From NCBI GenBank assembly GCA_052274345.1, contig DAVZGP010000007.1:29495-93494 (forward strand): DNA of 64,000 nucleotides, read 5' to 3'. This document shows, in pieces, positions 59,099-64,000 of the stretch. Source of the stretch: Clostridium_AD sp937920395 (GTDB taxonomy: Bacteria; Bacillota; Clostridia; Clostridiales; Clostridiaceae). Both the position numbers and the translations under genes were made by a program. The notes below the pieces were generated by a model. That model was not told where the DNA came from and did not search any database. It was given only the letters and a program-made list of their open reading frames with translations. Numbering within the stretch: position 1 is the first letter of the stretch; each line of letters begins with the position of its first letter.

Positions 59099-60115
59099 AT
59101 GAAGCAAAATGACTATTTGCTAAATATACATTCGTTATATAATCTAGCAAGATATGCATTCCTAAAGATTGAATCTAATTATGCAAGGACTGTTGAGACT
59201 TCAGGTATAACTCTACCACAACTTCGAGTTTTATGGATTATTAAGGTGTTCCCAGGAATCTCACTTAGTAACATTGCTAGGATTGGGTGTTGGAGTTCAC
59301 CTACAGTCAGTAATATCATCAAAATTTTAATTAATAAAAAACTAATATTTAAAGAAGAAACAATTAACAAAAAGTTATATAAACTCCAATTAACACAGCT
59401 TGGCAATTGGTATATTAATGTGAATAAACAAGGTAAGGAGAACAAGATTTACCTATTTGATTTAATAGGTTTATTTTCAAGCGAAGAATTAGATTTTATT
59501 ATAGATATTTTTACAAAAATCATAATAAAAGAAAAAAAAGAATTTATTTTTGATTATATTGATAAAATAAATGAATTAAATTTAAAAATTGATGTAACGG
59601 ATTTTGACAATAATACAGTGGGTATTATAAGAAAAACGATTGCTTTATATAATTTACTAAGAATATTCATTTTAACCATAAAAAGTAATCATAGTGAACC
59701 ACTAAAGGAGTTTAATGTTACATATGCCCAACTTAGAGCTTTATGGATAATTGCAGCATTCCCAGGTGTTACATCACGTGAATTGAGTGAAATAAGTTTT
59801 TGGTCACCCTCTACTGTTCATGTAATAGTTAAAAATCTATATAATAAATCCTTCATTCATAAAGAAAAAGCTTTGATTAAAAATGCGCATTATTTAGATA
59901 TATCAAAAAAAGGTGGTAATTTGATAATAGATGATTATAATAAAAATCAAAAGACCTTATTAATATTTAAAGAATTAGAAGGGATAAGTTATGAAGATAT
60001 ATTAAACTTAAATGTTCTTTTACTTCGGATGAATAATAAACTAGGAAATTATAAAACAGAAGAATATATAAAAAAAACTATTGTTATTATTAAAACTAAA
60101 GCATTTAAAGAGTAG
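59099..60115 (+). CDS. Transcriptional regulator with two tandem MarR domains
   Basis: A 338-residue protein made of two consecutive MarR-like winged-helix units. The first (about residues 10-150) has LPQLRVLWIIKVFPGISLSNIARIG and SSPTVSNIIKILINKKLI. The second (about 180-320) has YAQLRALWIIAAFPGVTSRELSEIS and SPSTVHVIVKNLYNKSFI. Ordinary MarR proteins are about 150 residues and bind DNA as dimers, so this chain may act as a built-in pseudo-dimer. It starts at ATG 59099 after AAGGGGA. It has no neighbour on its transcript; targets and ligand are unknown. Confidence 0.85.
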   Translation: MKQNDYLLNIHSLYNLARYAFLKIESNYARTVETSGITLPQLRVLWIIKVFPGISLSNIARIGCWSSPTVSNIIKILINKKLIFKEETINKKLYKLQLTQLGNWYINVNKQGKENKIYLFDLIGLFSSEELDFIIDIFTKIIIKEKKEFIFDYIDKINELNLKIDVTDFDNNTVGIIRKTIALYNLLRIFILTIKSNHSEPLKEFNVTYAQLRALWIIAAFPGVTSRELSEISFWSPSTVHVIVKNLYNKSFIHKEKALIKNAHYLDISKKGGNLIIDDYNKNQKTLLIFKELEGISYEDILNLNVLLLRMNNKLGNYKTEEYIKKTIVIIKTKAFKE

Positions 60116-60149
60116 AGGTATAAATTATTTTTGTTATATACAGTGTACT

Positions 60150-60180
60150 ATCCTTATATTTAATTATAGGGATTTTTTTA
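60150..60180 (+). terminator. Terminator after the MarR gene
   Basis: ATCCTTATA (60150-60158) pairs with TATAGGGAT (60165-60173, one wobble), followed by TTTTTT. Confidence 0.75.
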
Positions 60181-60409
60181 CGCGTTTTTTAATATAATAG
60201 TAAAGTTTTAATAAGGGTAACCAAATTTTTTTTTAGATAATACATAATTTTAGATAATAAATAGCAAGTTAGTATAGTAGTATGATTAAATTTCTAGTTT
60301 AGAATATAAGAATAAGTCTGATCTAATAATTAGATGCTCAAGTACTTAATAATTATTATATCTAAAAAATTCAATACATCACAATACAAAATTAAAAGGT
60401 GGTATAGAA

Positions 60410-60979
60410 ATGAGTAAAAATGTAAGAACAATTACAATTGTTGCAGCCATAATTCTTGTAATAATAATGCCTATTATTGGAGGTTACAATAAGATAGTAA
60501 GTTTAGAACAAAAGGTAACGGTAACAGAGGGAAATATAGATACGCAGTTACAAAGAAGATCTGATTTGATTCCTAATTTAGTAGAAACGGTTAAAGGTTA
60601 TGCCTCTCAGGAAAAAGATATTTTTATAAAAGTAGCTGAGGCTAGAGCTAAACTTGCAGGTGCAACAAACGTAACAGATAAAGCTAAGGCAGATGGCGAA
60701 CTTAGTAGTGCAGTGTCAAGGCTTTTAGTAATTGTTGAGAAGTATCCAGATCTAAAATCCAGTGCTAATTTTAAAGATTTAACAGTAGCACTAGAAGGCA
60801 GCGAAAATAGAATAGGTACTGCAAGACAGGATTATAATACAAGTGTTGGAGCGTACAATACAACAATAAAAAGGTTCCCTAATAATATTATTTCGGGTAT
60901 TTTTGGATTTGATAAAAAACCACTTTATAAGGCTAGTGAATCAGCTAAAGTAGTACCTAAAGTTGACTTTACTAAATAG
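60410..60979 (+). CDS. lemA: LemA family protein
   Basis: A 189-residue membrane-anchored helical protein. An N-terminal helix (about residues 7-27) is followed by the characteristic NIDTQLQRRSDLIPNLVETVKGYASQE block (about 42-68, quoted in part) and NRIGTARQDYNTSVGAYNT near residue 135. LemA proteins are widespread and of unsettled function. AAGGTGG precedes the ATG. It ends 10 nt before a TPM-domain gene, a common pairing, so the two products probably work together in the membrane or cell surface. Confidence 0.93.
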   Translation: MSKNVRTITIVAAIILVIIMPIIGGYNKIVSLEQKVTVTEGNIDTQLQRRSDLIPNLVETVKGYASQEKDIFIKVAEARAKLAGATNVTDKAKADGELSSAVSRLLVIVEKYPDLKSSANFKDLTVALEGSENRIGTARQDYNTSVGAYNTTIKRFPNNIISGIFGFDKKPLYKASESAKVVPKVDFTK

Positions 60980-60989
60980 GAGCTAAAAT

Positions 60990-61859
60990 ATGAAGACTTA
61001 TTTAATTAATTTTATTAAAAAAATAAAAAATTATAATATCACATTAAGTATATCTACAAAAGCTAAGAAAAAAATGACGATTTTATTTGTAGGTATAATA
61101 AGTCTGGTTTTACTAAGTCAAATAATGGCTGCGAATATAGTAAATGCAAAAACCACAAAAATATATCCTGCTCCATCTCAGTTAAAATATGTTAACGATT
61201 ATGCCAAAGTATTAGATAATCAATCAACACAATATATTTTATCAGTAGGCAGGGAACTAGAAGCTAAAACAGGAGCTCAGGCTACAGTTGTAGTTATAGA
61301 TTCACTAAAAGAGGTACCCATAGAAACTTATGCAACTGGTATTTTTAGAGAATGGGGTATTGGTAAAAAAGATAAAAATAATGGTCTGTTAATTTTATTA
61401 GCAGTAAAAGAAAGAAAATGGAGAGTAGAGGTGGGTACAGGGCTAGAAGGTGCTGTTACTGATATTTATTCCTCAAGGGTTATGAATGATTATGCAGTTC
61501 CAAAATTCAAGCAAAACCAATATGGAGAGGGACTTAGGGCATCATATTCGGTTCTGAGCGATAGCATAGCTAAGGAATACAATGTAAAACTAGAGAAGAA
61601 TGTTAATGTTCCAAAACAAGTTCAAACACAAAACGTTCCTCGAAAGGGTAATGGTATAGTATTAATAGGATTTATTGTGTTTATTTTTCTCGACTTTATT
61701 CTAAACCGAGGAAGAATAACTAAATTTATGGTAATGTTACTATTTTGGAGCTCTATTGGTAGACGTGGTGGTGGAAATGGCGGCGGTTTTGGAGGCTCAG
61801 GAGGCGGTGGTTTCGGGGGCGGTTCATCAAGTGGTGGAGGGTCCTCGGGTGGATATTAA
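60990..61859 (+). CDS. TPM-domain (YgcG family) membrane protein with glycine-rich tail
   Basis: A 289-residue protein. A membrane or signal helix (about residues 30-50) follows a basic 28-residue start. The TPM domain (about 62-195) has YVNDYAKVLDNQS, GAQATVVVIDSLKEVPIETYA, WGIGKKDKNNGLLILLAV and VEVGTGLEGAVTD. A second helix (about 222-250) leads to a glycine/serine tail of about 30 residues. AGGAG precedes the ATG at 60990; an internal ATG at 61077 would give a simple signal peptide and is an alternative start. It is coupled to lemA. Confidence 0.92.
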   Translation: MKTYLINFIKKIKNYNITLSISTKAKKKMTILFVGIISLVLLSQIMAANIVNAKTTKIYPAPSQLKYVNDYAKVLDNQSTQYILSVGRELEAKTGAQATVVVIDSLKEVPIETYATGIFREWGIGKKDKNNGLLILLAVKERKWRVEVGTGLEGAVTDIYSSRVMNDYAVPKFKQNQYGEGLRASYSVLSDSIAKEYNVKLEKNVNVPKQVQTQNVPRKGNGIVLIGFIVFIFLDFILNRGRITKFMVMLLFWSSIGRRGGGNGGGFGGSGGGGFGGGSSSGGGSSGGY

Positions 61860-61905
61860 TATAATATTTGCTAAAATTAATAGCATGTTATCATGTTAGT
61901 AAACT

Positions 61906-61959
61906 AAAAAATCACTCAGAAAACTTATTAAATTTATAAGTTAAATGAGTGATTTTTTT
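61906..61959 (+). terminator. Terminator after the lemA-TPM unit
   Basis: An outer 13-bp stem (AAAAATCACTCA and complement) plus an inner AACTTAT/ATAAGTT stem, followed by a T run. Confidence 0.88.
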
Positions 61960-62087
61960 ATATTTGGTTTACTTTTATTAATAAAATAGAAAAAATATAT
62001 TTTATAGATTTACTTAATAAATGATTTAAAAAGGCAAAATTTAGGAGTGTTAACCAATACATAACACGAACAATCAATTAAAATTAG

Positions 62088-62116
62088 TTGTTAACATTCG
62101 AAAAATAAGGTATAAT
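62088..62116 (+). promoter_or_regulatory. Promoter of the hyfB-type operon
   Basis: TTGTTA (62088-62093) and TATAAT (62111-62116), 17 nt apart, about 55 nt before the ATG. Confidence 0.65.
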
Positions 62117-62148
62117 TAAGTGTCACATTTCAACATTCGAATGATAAC
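62090..62148. promoter_or_regulatory. Inverted repeat flanking the hyfB -10 element
   Basis: GTTAACATTCGAA (62090-62102) and TTCGAATGATAAC (62136-62148) are complementary at 12 of 13 positions, and the second half contains the perfect palindrome CATTCGAATG (62134-62143). They flank the -10, a layout suited to a repressor or a pair of operators. Confidence 0.5.
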
Positions 62149-62174
62149 TAAATTTAACTAGGAGTTGATAACAA

Positions 62175-63971
62175 ATGTTACCAATAATAAATTTTCAAAA
62201 CGACTGGCTTTCGGCATACTTCGTATTTATTATAATATTAATATTTATACCAGTAGCAATTTATACTAAGGGCTACATAATGGAATATAAAAAACATTAC
62301 TCAGTAAATTATATGTTACTTTTAATAGCATTATTTGTAGCATCAATGATAGGAGTTGTAGTTTCTAATAATGCAATAAGTTTTCTCGTTTTCTGGGAGA
62401 TTATGTCTATATCATCATTTTTCTTAGTAATTTATGAGTACATGCATAAGGAAAATTTGAAAGCAGGAATATTTTATTTTGTAATGACACATATAAGTGG
62501 ATTATTTTTAATGATAATGTTTTCTTTCTTGTATAAATATAGCGGAAGTTTTGACTTTAGTGAGATTATAAAGGTTTCTGCAAATTTTTCATCAAAACAA
62601 AAGTCCATAATATTCATACTTGCATTATTTGGATTTGGTGCGAAGATGGGAATTGTTCCACTTCATGCATGGCTTCCAAAGGCTCATCCAACAGCACCAT
62701 CTAATGTCTCGGCATTGATGTCAGGGGTAATGCTTAAGGTTGCTTTATATGGTTTTATAAGAGTAATATTTATTTTCCTTAAAGTGACACCACTAAATTG
62801 TGGAGTTACAGTACTTGTAATAGGAACGATTACTGCTATATTTTCAATCTTAAATGCATTATTACAAAACAACATAAAAAAACTATTAGCATATTCTAGT
62901 GCAGAAAATGTAGGTCTAATTTTTGCTGCCCTTGGGATGTCTATGATACTTATAAATTATAATTTAAAAGTATTAGCTTCACTAGCACTAACTGCAGCAT
63001 TGCTTCACTGCTTAAATCATGCGATTTTTAAAAGCCTTTTATTCCTAAATGCAGGAAGCGTTTTGTATGCAACTGGTACTAAAAATATGAATGAGCTTGG
63101 TGGACTACACCAAGAAATGAAATTTACAGCAATTTGTACATTTATTGCAACCTGTGCAATCTCTTCAGTGCCACCATTTAATGGTTTCGCAAGTGAGATA
63201 CTTATTCTTAGAAGTTTCATTGAAGCAATAACTAAGGTAAGCAATATATGGATTATAATATTGATTTTTTGTTGTGGTGTTATCATAGCAATAACAAGTG
63301 GAGCGGCGTTTTATGCTACTGCAAAATCTTTTGGAATCACCTTTCTTGGAAAACCAAGAACTAAAAAAGCGGAGCATATAAAAAGTATTCCGATGTCAAT
63401 GAATATTGGGCAGGGCGTACTTGCTGTGCTTGCTATAGTAACGGGTATATTTTCACCGTTTATAATAAGTAAGATATCATATTTTACGAATGGTTTATTT
63501 GCGATTAATTCCAAAGGTCCTGGATTTAAAAATGAAACAGAGATAATAGTGTTTACTTTAATATTAATTAGTATCACATTTATTGTTTATATGTTTAATA
63601 AAATAAATTCATCAAATAAAAAACAAGAGATTAATGATACATGGGCATGTGGGTACACAAGTGATGAACCTTACATACAGTACACTGGTAGTGGATTTGT
63701 GCAACCTGCCGCAAAAATATTTGGACCTATTTCAAATTATAACAAAAAAGTTAGTTATAAACAAAATATTCATATAAGTCAAACTACTAGCGATGTAGTA
63801 GAAGACTATTTTTATAAAACAAGTTTAAAAGCAGTAAATTACGTAACAACAAAAATATTAAAAATAAATTATGGGAAAATTCAATTGCATATCTTATATA
63901 TATTTATATCGGTAATAATTGCACTTGTTTTAGTCTTAAAATTTGTAGGGGCTTGCAGAATTCAAAAATAA
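62175..63971 (+). CDS. HyfB/NuoL-like proton-conducting membrane subunit of a group 4 hydrogenase or complex I-like enzyme
   Basis: A 598-residue membrane protein with about 14-15 helices. It carries the antiporter-like core: FLVFWEIMSISSFFLV (about residues 71-86, with the conserved Glu), FGFGAKMGIVPLHAWLPKAHPTAPSNVSALMSG in parts (about 155-188), a lysine in NIKKLLAYSSAENVG and HCLNHAIFKSLLFL. A C-terminal cytosolic region with DTWACGYTSDEPYIQYTGSGF marks the HyfB group rather than NuoL. It appears to be the first gene of an operon continuing past the window, such as a membrane-bound hydrogenase or formate hydrogenlyase. AGGAGTTGAT precedes the ATG. Confidence 0.9.
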   Translation: MLPIINFQNDWLSAYFVFIIILIFIPVAIYTKGYIMEYKKHYSVNYMLLLIALFVASMIGVVVSNNAISFLVFWEIMSISSFFLVIYEYMHKENLKAGIFYFVMTHISGLFLMIMFSFLYKYSGSFDFSEIIKVSANFSSKQKSIIFILALFGFGAKMGIVPLHAWLPKAHPTAPSNVSALMSGVMLKVALYGFIRVIFIFLKVTPLNCGVTVLVIGTITAIFSILNALLQNNIKKLLAYSSAENVGLIFAALGMSMILINYNLKVLASLALTAALLHCLNHAIFKSLLFLNAGSVLYATGTKNMNELGGLHQEMKFTAICTFIATCAISSVPPFNGFASEILILRSFIEAITKVSNIWIIILIFCCGVIIAITSGAAFYATAKSFGITFLGKPRTKKAEHIKSIPMSMNIGQGVLAVLAIVTGIFSPFIISKISYFTNGLFAINSKGPGFKNETEIIVFTLILISITFIVYMFNKINSSNKKQEINDTWACGYTSDEPYIQYTGSGFVQPAAKIFGPISNYNKKVSYKQNIHISQTTSDVVEDYFYKTSLKAVNYVTTKILKINYGKIQLHILYIFISVIIALVLVLKFVGACRIQK

Positions 63972-64000
63972 AAACTGTGGATAACTTTTAAGATTTGGCT

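Overview
The window is a strongly AT-rich chromosomal segment from a spore-forming, anaerobic Firmicute, most likely Clostridium sensu stricto. The evidence is the gene order (prmC-prfA-sua5-[ywlE]-rpiB-upp...tagO-mnaA-atpIBEFHAGDC-ywmB-murA-spoIID-spoIIQ-spoIIID-mbl), the sporulation genes, a reverse rubrerythrin, archaeal-type ProRS, class III FBPase, a raiA-type RNA beside hpf, and S-box, RFN and T-box leaders. It reads as core chromosome: I see no insertion sequence with an intact transposase, no prophage and no CRISPR array.

Layout. 1-5.2 kb: translation termination (prmC, prfA), tRNA t6A synthesis (sua5), a decayed ywlE phosphatase, rpiB and upp. 5.4-7.8 kb: an oxidative/nitrosative stress island with a reverse rubrerythrin and an HcpR-like Crp/Fnr regulator divergent from a ferredoxin-like gene, with a perfect GTAAC-N4-GTTAC operator between them. 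8-10.8 kb: dCMP deaminase, TagO and MnaA for cell-wall polymers. 11.4-18.3 kb: the complete F1Fo ATP synthase operon, whose c subunit looks proton-type. 18.6-25.8 kb: ywmB, murA, spoIID, spoIIQ, spoIIID, mbl and yyaC (envelope and sporulation). 26-28 kb: five tRNA genes, including a duplicated Thr-Tyr pair, then a SAM-riboswitch-controlled metK. 28.2-37.2 kb: recD2, a degenerate comFA, comFC, raiA RNA, hpf, secA, and prfB with its programmed frameshift. 37.4-41.8 kb: DUF421 protein, TetR regulator, proS and an M28 peptidase. 42-46.7 kb: tex, FMN-riboswitch ribU, and tsaE-tsaB-rimI on the minus strand. 46.8-52.7 kb: two tRNA-Trp genes, an FAD oxidoreductase, a Cys T-box with cysK-cysE, then queG, plsC and nth. 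52.9-64 kb: DUF1836 protein, pepT, htrA, a small conserved protein, fbp, a tandem-domain MarR regulator, lemA with a TPM protein, and the first gene of a HyfB-type membrane hydrogenase/complex I-like operon.

How the genes work together. PrmC methylates the GGQ glutamine of both release factors in the window. TsaB, TsaE and Sua5 serve the same t6A pathway. SpoIID, SpoIIQ and SpoIIID act around engulfment and in the mother cell. TagO and MnaA supply UDP-sugar-derived wall intermediates. Three metabolite-controlled leaders (SAM, FMN, tRNA-Cys) govern methionine/SAM, riboflavin and cysteine genes.

The most interesting non-standard signals are: a tex leader in which an 8-bp hairpin brings a distant Shine-Dalgarno next to the start codon; an internally deleted ywlE that keeps its CX5R loop; a ComFA relic without helicase motifs; a non-T-box attenuator before proS; a structured interval between secA and prfB; an eight-G tract in htrA; a 4 x 10-bp repeat in the cysK leader; and a paired operator at the hyf promoter. 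I see no clearly novel multi-gene system.
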